From Cetobacterium_A somerae (GTDB lineage Bacteria > Fusobacteriota > Fusobacteriia > Fusobacteriales > Fusobacteriaceae): a stretch of 64,000 bases of DNA. Under the pieces are notes generated by a model. The model had not been told where the DNA came from. It worked only from the letters and a program-made list of their open reading frames with translations, and ran no database searches. The stretch lies in assembly GCF_044784365.2 (NCBI RefSeq), contig NZ_CP173070.2. The stretch is one strand, 5' to 3'. Below are positions 53,199 through 62,984 of the stretch, piece after piece. Position 1 is the first letter of the stretch; the number at the start of each line of letters is the position of its first letter. Made by a program: the position numbers and the translations under genes.

Positions 53199-54470
53199 AT
53201 GAGTTATAAATTTGAAACAATTCAATTACACGGTGGACAATATCCAGATTCAGAAACAGGTTCAAGAGCAGTTCCAATCTATCAAACATCTTCATACGTT
53301 TTCAAAAGTAGTGACCATGCTGCTAATTTATTTTCTTTAAAAGAAAATGGAAATATCTATACTCGATTAGGAAATCCAACAACACAAGTTTTAGAAGAAA
53401 GAATCTCTCTTTTAGAAGGTGGAATAGGAGCTTTGGGAGTAGCCTCTGGTGCTGCTGCTGTAGCGTATACATTTTTAACAATTGCAAAATGTGGTGATGA
53501 AATCCTTTCAGCAAACAATATTTATGGTGGAACGTATAATTTTTTAACTAATACTATTATTGATTATGGAATTCATACTAAATTTTTTAATCCAAAAGAT
53601 TTAAACCAATTAGAAAACTTAATAACTTCAAAAACAAAAATAATTTTTATAGAAAGTCTCGGAAATCCAAGTGGTGATGTTGTTGATATTGAAAAAATCT
53701 GTTCTATAGCTCATAAACATAACATTCCGGTGGTTGTAGATAACACATTTGCAACTCCATATTTAATAAAACCTTTTGAATTCGGTGCTGATATAGTTGT
53801 TTACTCAGCTACAAAATTTTTAGGTGGACACGGTACATCAATAGCTGGATTGATAGTAGATAGTGGTAATTTTAACTGGAAAGATTCTAAATTCGAAACT
53901 TTTAATACTCCTGATAATGGATATCATGGATTAAAATATTCTGATTTAAATGAAAAAGCTTTCATAACAAAAGCTAGAGTTAAAACTTTGAGAGATACTG
54001 GAGCTGCTCTATCCCCTTTTAATTCTTTTTTAATACTTCAAGGAATCGAGACTCTCTCTTTAAGAATGGAAAGACACGTAGCAAATGCAGAAAAAATAGC
54101 TGAATTTTTATTTAAAAATAATGAGGTTGAATGGATTAGTTATCCTAAATTTCAGGAAAATATAGAAAAAGAGTTAGTAGAAAAATATTTAAAAAAAGGA
54201 GCAACATCAATCTTTACTTTTGGATTAAAAGGAGGTCGAAAGCGTGGAAAGAAATTTATAGATTCTCTACAGCTTTTTTCACACCTTGCAAATGTAGCTG
54301 ATGCTAAATCTTTAATAATCCATCCTGCATCAACAACTCATGGCCAATTAAACGATTCAGAATTAGAAAGTTGTGGAATAAAACCCGAAACAATAAGAAT
54401 ATCTATTGGATTAGAAAATATCTATGATTTAATTGAAGATTTAAAAAATGCTATTGAAATTACTAAATAG
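53199..54470 (+). CDS. metY: O-acetylhomoserine sulfhydrylase / aminocarboxypropyltransferase
   Basis: This 423-residue Cys/Met-metabolism PLP enzyme makes homocysteine from O-acyl-homoserine and sulfide (or methionine with methanethiol). PLP lysine is in YSATKFLGGHGTS (about K205). The start TIQLHGGQYPDSETGSRAVP is the MetY/MetZ signature. The ATG at 53199 has GGAGG 8 bases upstream. Upstream in-frame codons belong to the attenuator. The sulfhydrylase rather than transsulfuration route is inferred from length and motif. Confidence 0.93.
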   Translation: MSYKFETIQLHGGQYPDSETGSRAVPIYQTSSYVFKSSDHAANLFSLKENGNIYTRLGNPTTQVLEERISLLEGGIGALGVASGAAAVAYTFLTIAKCGDEILSANNIYGGTYNFLTNTIIDYGIHTKFFNPKDLNQLENLITSKTKIIFIESLGNPSGDVVDIEKICSIAHKHNIPVVVDNTFATPYLIKPFEFGADIVVYSATKFLGGHGTSIAGLIVDSGNFNWKDSKFETFNTPDNGYHGLKYSDLNEKAFITKARVKTLRDTGAALSPFNSFLILQGIETLSLRMERHVANAEKIAEFLFKNNEVEWISYPKFQENIEKELVEKYLKKGATSIFTFGLKGGRKRGKKFIDSLQLFSHLANVADAKSLIIHPASTTHGQLNDSELESCGIKPETIRISIGLENIYDLIEDLKNAIEITK

Positions 54471-54482
54471 GAGATGGATTTT

Positions 54483-55361
54483 ATGAAAATTAAAAACTTA
54501 TATAAAATAAAAAAACCAGTTATATCTTTTGAAATTTTTCCACCAAATGAGAAATATCCAATTGAATCAGTTTATGAAACAATTGATGAACTTGCAAAAC
54601 TAAAACCTGATTTTATAAGTGTCACTTATGGAGCTGGAGGTACTATAAGAGGAAGAACTGTTGAAATAGCTTCTAGAATAAAAAAAGTCTATGGAATAGA
54701 ACCTTTATCTCATCTAACATGTTTTGGTGCTAAAAATAATGAGATTGAAGATATTCTAAAAAAATTAAAAAAAAATAATGTTGAAAACATTCTAGCTCTA
54801 AGAGGAGATTTTCCAAAAGATAATAGTGAAATTAAAGGTGATTTTAAATATGCTAGTAAATTAATTGAGAAAATTAAAAAAGAAAAGGAGTTCTGTGTAG
54901 GGGCTGCATTTTATCCTGAAGGACATCAAGAAACTAATGATCTTTTAGATTTATTTTATTTAAAAGAAAAGGTAAAAGAAGGTGCAGATTTTCTAATATC
55001 ACAAATCTTTTTTGATAATAACTACTTCTACGATTTTAAAAATAAATGTGATAAGTTAGGAATTAATATCCCTTTAATTCCTGGAATAATTCCTGTGACT
55101 AATGCAAAACAAATAAATAAAATAACTGAGCTATGTGGATCAACTATTCCACCAAAATTCCAAAAAATACTAACGAGATATGAGAATAATCCTGAAGCTT
55201 TAAAAGAAGCTGGAATAGCCTATGCTGTTGAACAAATAATAGACCTCTTATCTTCAGGAGTTCCTGGAATTCATATTTATACTATGAATAAAGTTGATGT
55301 TGTGACTGAGATTATGAGAAGGATTAAATATGTGAAAGAACATCTACAGGAGGTGAATTAA
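54483..55361 (+). CDS. metF: 5,10-methylenetetrahydrofolate reductase
   Basis: The 292-residue TIM-barrel flavoprotein reduces methylene-THF to methyl-THF, the methyl donor for MetH. It has SFEIFPPNEK, DFISVTYGAGG and HLTCFGAKNNEIEDIL, then LALRGD and IPLIPGIIPVT. The ATG at 54483 is chosen over the ATG at 54474, since TAGGAG overlaps the latter. It follows metY by 12 bases. Confidence 0.93.
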   Translation: MKIKNLYKIKKPVISFEIFPPNEKYPIESVYETIDELAKLKPDFISVTYGAGGTIRGRTVEIASRIKKVYGIEPLSHLTCFGAKNNEIEDILKKLKKNNVENILALRGDFPKDNSEIKGDFKYASKLIEKIKKEKEFCVGAAFYPEGHQETNDLLDLFYLKEKVKEGADFLISQIFFDNNYFYDFKNKCDKLGINIPLIPGIIPVTNAKQINKITELCGSTIPPKFQKILTRYENNPEALKEAGIAYAVEQIIDLLSSGVPGIHIYTMNKVDVVTEIMRRIKYVKEHLQEVN

Positions 55362-55362
55362 G

Positions 55363-56109
55363 ATAAAAATAGGAATCATAAATCTAATGCCAATAAAAAC
55401 AGAAGTTGAGTCACAATTTTCTACAATTTTTCAAAAAATAAATAAAAATATTGAGTTAAAGTATATCTATCCTATTACACATATATATAAAAATACCTCT
55501 TTCAATTATATTAAACAAAATTATATTCCTTTAAATGAGATAAGGAAAGAAAAGTTTAATGGCTTTATTGTAACTGGAGCTCCCATAGAAAAATATGACT
55601 TTAAAGATGTTGATTTTTGGAAAGAAATAGATAATTTTTTTAAAACTAATTTGTTACCAACCATCTATATCTGTTGGGGAGCTCAAGGGGCATTGTATTC
55701 AAAATTTGGAATAGAAAAATATGAGTTAAAGAATAAACTTTTTGGAGTCTATGAACATACTATTAAAACTGATAATCCTTTTATAAAAAATAAGTTTCAA
55801 GCTCCTCATTCTAGAAGTACATCTAATCGAAAAGAGTGCATACAAAAAGCTGAACTTATTATTTTGGGAGAATCTAAGGAGGCTGGTATTTATATGTGCA
55901 CAAGCAAAGATTATAAGGATATATTTATATTTGGACACAGTGAATACCAAAAAGAACGACTAAAATTCGAATTTGAAAGAGATGGAAAAAGTATTCCTCA
56001 AAACTACTTTAAAGAAGATAATCCAAATAACGAACCTATTTTTAGTTGGGAAAATCATAGAGATGAATTTTATAAAAATTGGATAAATTTTATAGGAGGT
56101 AACAGATGA
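55363..56109 (+). CDS. metA: homoserine O-acyltransferase (MetA type) with probable ATA start
   Basis: It activates homoserine by O-acylation (acetyl or succinyl) for MetY. It has the NLMPIKTEVESQF and TGAPIEKYDF segments, the catalytic Cys in YICWGAQGA, the catalytic His in FGHSEYQ and Glu in EFERD. The first ATG (55387) falls in the middle of the conserved beta strand KIGIINLMP. The frame upstream reads ATA-AAA-ATA-GGA, so (M)KIGIINLMPIK would start at ATA 55363, 9 bases after AGGAGG (55348-55353). An ATT at 55357 is too close. The start is thus non-canonical, a mutated ATG or a sequencing error. It is shorter at the N-terminus than E. coli MetA. Confidence 0.85.
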   Translation: MKIGIINLMPIKTEVESQFSTIFQKINKNIELKYIYPITHIYKNTSFNYIKQNYIPLNEIRKEKFNGFIVTGAPIEKYDFKDVDFWKEIDNFFKTNLLPTIYICWGAQGALYSKFGIEKYELKNKLFGVYEHTIKTDNPFIKNKFQAPHSRSTSNRKECIQKAELIILGESKEAGIYMCTSKDYKDIFIFGHSEYQKERLKFEFERDGKSIPQNYFKEDNPNNEPIFSWENHRDEFYKNWINFIGGNR

Positions 56110-57059
56110 AAATTGCAATTATAGGAATTGGAACTATTGGTAAGGGCGTTCTTGAACTTTTAAATAAAGAAAAAGAGAACATTGAAAAAAGAATTGGCGA
56201 AAGTATTGAAATATCTTGGATATGTGATTTGAAAGAAAATATAAATGATATTGGAGATTATAACTTTACTAAAGATTATAAAAAAATTTTAAAAGATGAT
56301 TCTGTTGAGACTGTAATAGAGCTTATTGGAGGAAATACAGTTGCTTTTGAGATCGCTAAAGATACTTTAAAAAATAAAAAAAATTTAATAACTGCAAATA
56401 AATATCTTTTGGCTACCAAAGGTAAAGAAGTCTTTAAATTAGCAAAAGAAAATAAAGTAAAAATATTTTTTGAAGGAGCTATAGCTGGTGGAACCCCAAT
56501 TGCTTCATCTATCTATGAAGGAGTTTTTTCTGGTGGAATAAAACAAATAAGAGGAATTTTAAATGGAACATCAAACTATATTTTAAGTAAAATGGAAGAG
56601 GGATATAGTTATAAAGATGCTCTTAAAACAGCTCAAAAAGAAGGATATGCCGAATTAGATTCCACTTTTGATGTAAAAGGAATAGATACTGCTCACAAAA
56701 TAAGTTTACTTTCCTATTTAATTTGGGATGAGTTTATAGACTTTGAAAAAATATCAATTAAAGGAATAGATTTTATCACAGATAAAGATATTAAAATTGC
56801 TAAAACTTCTGGAAAGAGATACAAATTAATTGGTGAAGCTACTAAAGAAGATGAAGCTATTAAAATAGTTGTAAAACCAGTTCTTATAGATAAAAATGAT
56901 CCTCTATATAATGTAAATGATGCTTATAATGGAATCGAAAGCTATGGTAAACATTTAGAAAAAACATTCTTTTCTGGAAAAGGAGCTGGAGCATTACCTA
57001 CAGCTACATCAATTATAGGTGATTTATATAAAATTAAAAATTCTAATGCTTGGTACTAG
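56106..57059 (+). CDS. hom: homoserine dehydrogenase (no ACT domain)
   Basis: This 317-residue enzyme reduces aspartate semialdehyde to homoserine. It has an N-terminal Rossmann motif (IIGIGTIGKGV) and the catalytic region EGAIAGGTPIASS...GILNGTSNYILSKM...YAELDSTFDVKGID. It lacks the C-terminal ACT regulatory domain of many homologues, so control is probably at the level of the operon attenuator. It overlaps metA by 4 bases (ATGA). Confidence 0.93.
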   Translation: MKIAIIGIGTIGKGVLELLNKEKENIEKRIGESIEISWICDLKENINDIGDYNFTKDYKKILKDDSVETVIELIGGNTVAFEIAKDTLKNKKNLITANKYLLATKGKEVFKLAKENKVKIFFEGAIAGGTPIASSIYEGVFSGGIKQIRGILNGTSNYILSKMEEGYSYKDALKTAQKEGYAELDSTFDVKGIDTAHKISLLSYLIWDEFIDFEKISIKGIDFITDKDIKIAKTSGKRYKLIGEATKEDEAIKIVVKPVLIDKNDPLYNVNDAYNGIESYGKHLEKTFFSGKGAGALPTATSIIGDLYKIKNSNAWY

Positions 57060-57071
57060 ATAGGGGGAGTT

Positions 57072-60000
57072 ATGTTAACTAAAAAAAAGATTTACATATT
57101 AGATGGTGCTACTGGAACGGTAATCCAAGACTATCATTTATCTGAGAAAGACTACACTGATAATAATTATAAATATATTGGATGTCATGAAATTTTAAAT
57201 AAAACTAGACAGGATATAATTTTAGATATTCATAAAAAATATATAGAAGCTGGTGCTGATATTATTGAAACAAATACCTTCAATTCAAATAGTATCTCTT
57301 TAAAAGATTATGGATTAGAAAACGAATCTTATTTTTTATCCTTCCTTGGTGCTAAATTAGCTAGAGAAGCGGTTGAAAATTCTAAAAAAGAAATTTTAGT
57401 TGCAGGTTCTATAGGACCTACAAATAAAAGTGCATCTATTTCTACAAGTAAGAGCATCTTAGATCGTGAAATTGATTTTAATGAACTATTTGAAAGTTAT
57501 TTGATTCAAGCCAGAGGACTCGTTGATGGAGGTGTAGATTTATTTTTAATAGAGACTATTTTTGATGGTTTAAATGCTAAAGCAGCAGTTATAGCATGCG
57601 AGAAAGTAGCCAAAGAGAATTCTAAAAAAATACCCATAATGATATCTGCTACTGTTAATAAAAATGGGAAAATACTTTCTGGACAAGATATAAAATCATT
57701 AATAACCTCTTTAGATAGAGATAGTATTATATCTTTTGGACTTAACTGCTCTTTTGGTGCAAAAGATTTAATTCCACTAATTGAAAGTTTAAATCCATAT
57801 ACAGATAAATTATTATCTGTATACCCTAATGCAGGACTACCAAATGAAAATGGAGAATATGATGAAAAACCTCAAATAACTTTAGAATATCTAAAAAAAC
57901 TTATAGATAATAAGAAAATAAATATTATTGGTGGATGTTGCGGAACTACTCCAGCTCATATTAAACTTATCAGTGATTACTCTAAAAATTATTTACCTAG
58001 AGAAATTAATTTTAAGGAAATTAATAAGTTCTTTTTAGCTGGTAACCTTCCATTAGAAGATAATAAAAATTTTTATCTAATTGGAGAACGAAATAATGTT
58101 GCAGGTTCTAGAAAATTTAAACGATTAATAGAGGAAAAAAAGTATGAAGAAGCTATTGAAATTGCTAAAGAACAAATAGAAAATGGAGCTGATATAATTG
58201 ATATCAACTTAGATGATGCACTATTGGATTCAAAAAAGGAGTTTGAAATATTTTTAAAAACTTTGAGCAATGATTCAGTTGTATCTCAAGTTCCTATTAT
58301 GATTGATTCATCTAATTTTCAAGTAATTAAAACTGCTTTAAAAAATATATCTGGAAAAGCAATAGTTAACTCAATAAGTTTAAAAGATGGAGAAAAAGAG
58401 TTTTTAAAAAAAGCTGAGATCATTAAAAACTTCAGTGCTGCATTAGTTATTATGGCATTTGATGAGAATGGGCAAGGAATTGATTTTGAACGAAAAATTG
58501 AAATATGTCAAAGATCTTATAATTTATTAATTAAAAATGGGTGGAACGAAAAAGATCTTATCTTTGATCCAAATATTTTAACAATTGGAACTGGCTTAAA
58601 GGAAGATAGATATCATGCTGTCAATTTTTTCAAGGCAACTAAATGGATAACTGAAAATTTAAAAGGAGTTAAAATAAGTGGTGGAATTAGTAATGTATCT
58701 TTTGCTTTTAGAGGCAATAACCCACTGAGACAGTTAATTCATAAACAATTTTTAAAAGAGGCTATTAAAAATGGTTTAAATATGGGGATTATAAATCCAA
58801 ATGAAAAAAATATTAAATTTCCCGTGGAATTAGTTCACTTAGTTGATAGATTAATTTTAGGTGAAGAAGTTGTTGAAGATATTTTAAAGTTTTGTAAAAC
58901 CCTTCATTTAAATGATGAAAATAATGAGAATTTAAAAAATAAGATTAAAGATAAGAAAAATCTAAAAGTTGAAGAAAGACTACATATAAAAATATTAGAA
59001 GGAAAGAGCAATAATTTAGAGTTTGATTTAAAAGAGGCTCTTGAAATATACACTCCTCTAGATATAATCCAAACTATCCTCATGACTGCATTAGTTGAAG
59101 TTGGCAATAAATTTGAACAGGGAGAGTTTTATCTACCTCAAATTATTAAATCTGCTATTATCATGGAGAAAGCTGTAAAATATCTAACACCATATATAAA
59201 TCAAAATGAAACATATAAAAGTATCAGAGGAAAAATTTTAATGTGTACTGTTAAAGGAGATGTTCATGATATTGGAAAAAATATCACTAAAATTGTATTA
59301 AAATGTAATGGGTATGAGATTATTGATTTAGGAGTAATGGTTGAAAAAGAACGTATTTACCATGAAGCTATAAAAAATAATGTAGACATTGTGACATTGA
59401 GTGGTTTAATAACTCCATCTTTAAGTGAAATGGGTGAAGTTCTTGAACTTTTTGAAAAAAATAAAATTAATATTCCTATAATAATTGGTGGAGCTGCAAC
59501 TTCAAAACTTCATACTGCTCTTAAATTAGAACCAAAATATAAAAATAAAGTTTTTCATGTTACAGACGCTTCATCTACTGTTCCAATTTTAAATTCTTTA
59601 CTTAATAAAGAATCTGATATTTTTAAAGAAAGAACAAAGAAAGAATATGATACGTTACGATCTTTGTATTTTAAAAATAAAGAAAATTTAATAACTAAAA
59701 ATATAGAGATTGCTAGACTCGATTCCAAATATGTAAGCTACAATCCAATTAAACCAAAGTTTTTAGAAAGAGTTTCTATGAAAATCACACTTGATAAAAT
59801 TCTTCCATACATTGATTGGAGTATTTTTTTAGCCACTTTAAAAGTTAAAAAAACTCAAGAAGAATCAAAAATTTTAAAAGAAGCTTACAGTATTTTAGAT
59901 TATTGGTTACTTAAGGAAATACATGTAAAAGCTGTTTATAAAATATATTCTACAACAAAAAATAGTGACACCCTAGATATTGATAATCGGAAAATTCCAC

Positions 60001-60461
60001 TTATAAGAAACCAAGGAGATACAAATGAATCTCTGTCTGACTATATAGAAACAAACGATTATGTAGGAGCATTTGTAGCATCTATAAAGCCACTAAATGA
60101 GGAAAATATATTTGAACAGCTTTTAGCTAATACAATAATTGAGGGAGCTTCTTCATATTTACAGGAATATATATCAAAAAATAACTGGAATATTAATATT
60201 AGACCAGCTATTGGTTATCCTTGTTTACCTGATCATTCAATAAAAAAAGATATTTTTGAAATTATAAATGGCGAGGAAACTGGTGCAAGTTTAAGTTCAA
60301 ACTTTGCTATGACTCCCTCTTCGACTATTTGTGGAATTTATATAGGAAATCCTAAAAGTGAGTATATCTCACCTAAAATAATCCTTGATGATCAAATAAA
60401 AGAGATTTCAAAAATTAAAGATATCGATTTAAATCTTATAAAAAAATATATGGGACTATGA
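57072..60461 (+). CDS. metH: cobalamin-dependent methionine synthase
   Basis: This 1129-residue enzyme transfers the methyl group from methyl-THF to homocysteine via B12. Domains in order: homocysteine-binding with zinc cysteines (GLNCSFG about 225; GGCCGTTPAH about 288-297); pterin-binding (GERNNVAGSRKFKRL about 340, GGISNVSFAFRGN about 540); B12 cap; B12-binding with lower-ligand motif GDVHDIGKN (about 730) and SGLITPSLSEM; AdoMet activation domain (RPAIGYPCLPDHS, about 1048). Last gene of the operon, 12 bases after hom, GGGGGAG upstream. It implies that B12 is made or imported. Confidence 0.96.
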   Translation: MLTKKKIYILDGATGTVIQDYHLSEKDYTDNNYKYIGCHEILNKTRQDIILDIHKKYIEAGADIIETNTFNSNSISLKDYGLENESYFLSFLGAKLAREAVENSKKEILVAGSIGPTNKSASISTSKSILDREIDFNELFESYLIQARGLVDGGVDLFLIETIFDGLNAKAAVIACEKVAKENSKKIPIMISATVNKNGKILSGQDIKSLITSLDRDSIISFGLNCSFGAKDLIPLIESLNPYTDKLLSVYPNAGLPNENGEYDEKPQITLEYLKKLIDNKKINIIGGCCGTTPAHIKLISDYSKNYLPREINFKEINKFFLAGNLPLEDNKNFYLIGERNNVAGSRKFKRLIEEKKYEEAIEIAKEQIENGADIIDINLDDALLDSKKEFEIFLKTLSNDSVVSQVPIMIDSSNFQVIKTALKNISGKAIVNSISLKDGEKEFLKKAEIIKNFSAALVIMAFDENGQGIDFERKIEICQRSYNLLIKNGWNEKDLIFDPNILTIGTGLKEDRYHAVNFFKATKWITENLKGVKISGGISNVSFAFRGNNPLRQLIHKQFLKEAIKNGLNMGIINPNEKNIKFPVELVHLVDRLILGEEVVEDILKFCKTLHLNDENNENLKNKIKDKKNLKVEERLHIKILEGKSNNLEFDLKEALEIYTPLDIIQTILMTALVEVGNKFEQGEFYLPQIIKSAIIMEKAVKYLTPYINQNETYKSIRGKILMCTVKGDVHDIGKNITKIVLKCNGYEIIDLGVMVEKERIYHEAIKNNVDIVTLSGLITPSLSEMGEVLELFEKNKINIPIIIGGAATSKLHTALKLEPKYKNKVFHVTDASSTVPILNSLLNKESDIFKERTKKEYDTLRSLYFKNKENLITKNIEIARLDSKYVSYNPIKPKFLERVSMKITLDKILPYIDWSIFLATLKVKKTQEESKILKEAYSILDYWLLKEIHVKAVYKIYSTTKNSDTLDIDNRKIPLIRNQGDTNESLSDYIETNDYVGAFVASIKPLNEENIFEQLLANTIIEGASSYLQEYISKNNWNINIRPAIGYPCLPDHSIKKDIFEIINGEETGASLSSNFAMTPSSTICGIYIGNPKSEYISPKIILDDQIKEISKIKDIDLNLIKKYMGL

Positions 60462-60524
60462 TTTCTAAGTTTTCTTGAAATTTTATATACAATCTGAAAA
60501 ATTATTCTAAAATTTATCAAAAAT

Positions 60525-60575
60525 CTCTGAGAAAATCCTCTTTTATTATTAAGAAGAAATTTTCTCAGAGCAATT
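60525..60575. terminator. bidirectional terminator between convergent operons
   Basis: A 12-bp perfect stem, CTCTGAGAAAAT with ATTTTCTCAGAG, and a T run on the metH side. The opposite strand has A/T-rich flanks and could serve the sugar kinase operon. Confidence 0.75.
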
Positions 60576-60650
60576 TTTTCTTTAACTAAATTATCTTATT
60601 ACAAAAACTTGCAATTTTTATAAATATAGCTTAAGATATCGAATTAACTC

Positions 60651-61520
60651 CTATTTTACATTTAACGCAAGTGCTATACAACCTAGTAATCCAGCATTAT
60701 CTCCAAGACCTGGATATACAATATATTCATCAATATTTTCTAAAATCTCTTTAGTTTGAACATAGTTGTTTAACATCTCTTTTACATTTTTTCTAATTAG
60801 AGGAAACAATTGAGATTGTTTCATAACTCCACCACCAAGAATTATTTTTTCTGGTGAAATAGTTAAAATATAATTTACAAGAGCTTGAGCGATATAATAG
60901 GCTTCAAGTTTCCAAGCTTCATGATTAACAGGAAGTTCGTAAGCTTTTACTCCCCATCTTTCTTCAATAGCTGGCCCAGATGCTAACCCTTCAAAACAAT
61001 CTTTATGAAATGGACATTTTCCAATATATGAATCACTTTCATGTCTTCTAACAAAAATATGTCCCATCTCAGGGTGAAGCATTCCGTGAACTAATTTTCC
61101 TGAAACTAGTGCTCCACCACCAATTCCAGTTCCAATTGTAAGATAAAGACAATTTTTTAATCCTTTTGCAGCTCCCCAAGTGGCTTCACCTAACGCAGCA
61201 CCATTAACATCTGTATCAAAAGCCATAGGAATATTTAAATTTCTTTGTAACTCACCAATTAAATTAAAGTCACTCCAATATTTTTTGGGAGTTTTAGTTA
61301 TATATCCATAAGTTTCAGAATTTGGATTTGGATCAATTGGACCAAACGAGCCAACTCCAATAGCTTCAACTCCCTTATTTTTAAAAAAATCATAAACTTT
61401 TTGTAAAGTGATTTCAGGTGTTTCAGTAGGAAAACTAACTCTTTCTAAAATATTACCGTTTTCATCAGCAATTCCACATACAAATTTTGTTCCTCCAGCT
61501 TCAATAGCTCCTAGTTTCAT
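60651..61520 (-). CDS. ROK-family sugar kinase (fructokinase-like)
   Basis: The 289-residue kinase has the ROK ATP motif EAGGTKFVCGIAD, the catalytic Asp in DTDVNGAALGE, the zinc motif H...CPFHKDC and GLASGPAIEERWG. The last signature is typical of ScrK/fructokinase and manno(fructo)kinases. ATG at 61520 follows GGAGG. It is the last gene of a beta-glucoside operon and could phosphorylate free sugar released by the GH1 enzyme. Confidence 0.88.
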   Translation of the reverse strand: MKLGAIEAGGTKFVCGIADENGNILERVSFPTETPEITLQKVYDFFKNKGVEAIGVGSFGPIDPNPNSETYGYITKTPKKYWSDFNLIGELQRNLNIPMAFDTDVNGAALGEATWGAAKGLKNCLYLTIGTGIGGGALVSGKLVHGMLHPEMGHIFVRRHESDSYIGKCPFHKDCFEGLASGPAIEERWGVKAYELPVNHEAWKLEAYYIAQALVNYILTISPEKIILGGGVMKQSQLFPLIRKNVKEMLNNYVQTKEILENIDEYIVYPGLGDNAGLLGCIALALNVK

Positions 61521-61586
61521 AAAATCCTCCAACTTTAAATAAAAAGACCTTTCAAAAGTTTTTTACTTTTTACTCAGTCTATTTTT

Positions 61587-62969
61587 TTAATTAAAATAAT
61601 TATTCTTTGCTAACTCTGCAAACCATTCTCCATGCTTTTTCTTTATTCTTTCTCCTGTTTCTAAATCTAATCTATAAAAACCATATCTTCTTTTAAAAGA
61701 ATTTAACCATGACCAACAATCTATAAATGTCCATTGATGTACTCCAAAGCAATTACTTCCTTCTTCAATCGCTTTATGAAGTTGTATAAAATGCTCTTTC
61801 ATCAAATTAGTTCTAAAAGTATCGTCGATTAAACCATTCTCTTTAATATCACCTTCGGATTTTAAATCCATAGCTATTCCAATTTCTGCTAAATACCATG
61901 GGATATTTCCATAATTTTCTTGAATATTTTTAGCTATATCATATAAAGCAATTGGATATATTTCATTATTATCTCTATACGGATTAAATCTTCCATCTGG
62001 ATTAATGTAATAATCAAAATAATATTCTGGATTGTTAAATTTTTCATCTTTTTTCTCTTTAGCTTTTACTCTTCTTGGAACATAATAATTTACACCTAGA
62101 AAATCAACTTTAGATTTCTTTATTTCTTCTAGTTCTATTTTATTTATTTCAGGAGTTAAATGATGTTTTTTTAAAATTTCACATAAATCTTGGGGAAAAT
62201 ATCCATTTAACATAGGATCTAGAAAACTTCTATTGAAAAATAAATCTGCCATATATGCTGCTTTTAAATCGTCTCCACTATTACTTCTTGCATAAGATGG
62301 TGTAAGATTTAATATTACCCCTATTTTTCCGGAAAAATTCATAGTTTTATATAAATTAATAACTTTAGCGTGGGCTAATATAATATTATAAGCTACTTGA
62401 GTTGCTAACTTAGGATCTTTTTTATTAGGATAATGAAAATCATATAAATAGCCACCTTCTACTGGAACTATTGGTTCATTAAACGTTGTCCAATACTTCA
62501 CTCTATCTCCAAATAATTCAAAAGCTTTTTGAGCAAATAGTACGAATAAATCTATAACTTTTTTACTTTCAAATCCGCCAAATTTTTCTTGTAATTCAAT
62601 TGGCATATCAAAATGATATAAATTTATTATTGGTTCAATTTTATTTTTTAAAAGCTCATCTATGTACTCATTATAAAATCTAACTGCATCATCACAAACT
62701 TCTCCAGTTTCAAAATTTTTTATTAATCTTGCCCACTGAATGGAAGTCCTAAAAGAATTAAAATTTATTTCCTTCATTAAAGATACATCTTCTTTGAATC
62801 TATTATATGTATCACAAACTATATCTGGTCCAATTCCTTCGCTAAATCGTTTAGAATCTTTCTCAAACCAATAATTCCATATTGATTGATTGATTTGATT
62901 AGTACTCCCTTCACTCTGCACTCCTGATGTTGCAGCTCCCCAGAAAAATCCATCTGGAAATTTATACAT
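61587..62969 (-). CDS. GH1 6-phospho-beta-glucosidase
   Basis: This 460-residue glycosidase cleaves phosphorylated cellobiose or aryl-glucosides made by the PTS. The acid/base is E165 in TFNEP. The nucleophile Glu lies in YLAEIGIAM (about 363), where ENG is more usual. SWLNSFKRRYGF supplies the Ser, Lys and Tyr that bind the 6-phosphate. It lies directly behind the PTS EIIC gene, which supports the phospho-substrate. GAGG precedes the ATG. Confidence 0.93.
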   Translation of the reverse strand: MYKFPDGFFWGAATSGVQSEGSTNQINQSIWNYWFEKDSKRFSEGIGPDIVCDTYNRFKEDVSLMKEINFNSFRTSIQWARLIKNFETGEVCDDAVRFYNEYIDELLKNKIEPIINLYHFDMPIELQEKFGGFESKKVIDLFVLFAQKAFELFGDRVKYWTTFNEPIVPVEGGYLYDFHYPNKKDPKLATQVAYNIILAHAKVINLYKTMNFSGKIGVILNLTPSYARSNSGDDLKAAYMADLFFNRSFLDPMLNGYFPQDLCEILKKHHLTPEINKIELEEIKKSKVDFLGVNYYVPRRVKAKEKKDEKFNNPEYYFDYYINPDGRFNPYRDNNEIYPIALYDIAKNIQENYGNIPWYLAEIGIAMDLKSEGDIKENGLIDDTFRTNLMKEHFIQLHKAIEEGSNCFGVHQWTFIDCWSWLNSFKRRYGFYRLDLETGERIKKKHGEWFAELAKNNYFN

Positions 62970-62984
62970 ATTTATTCCTCCTAA

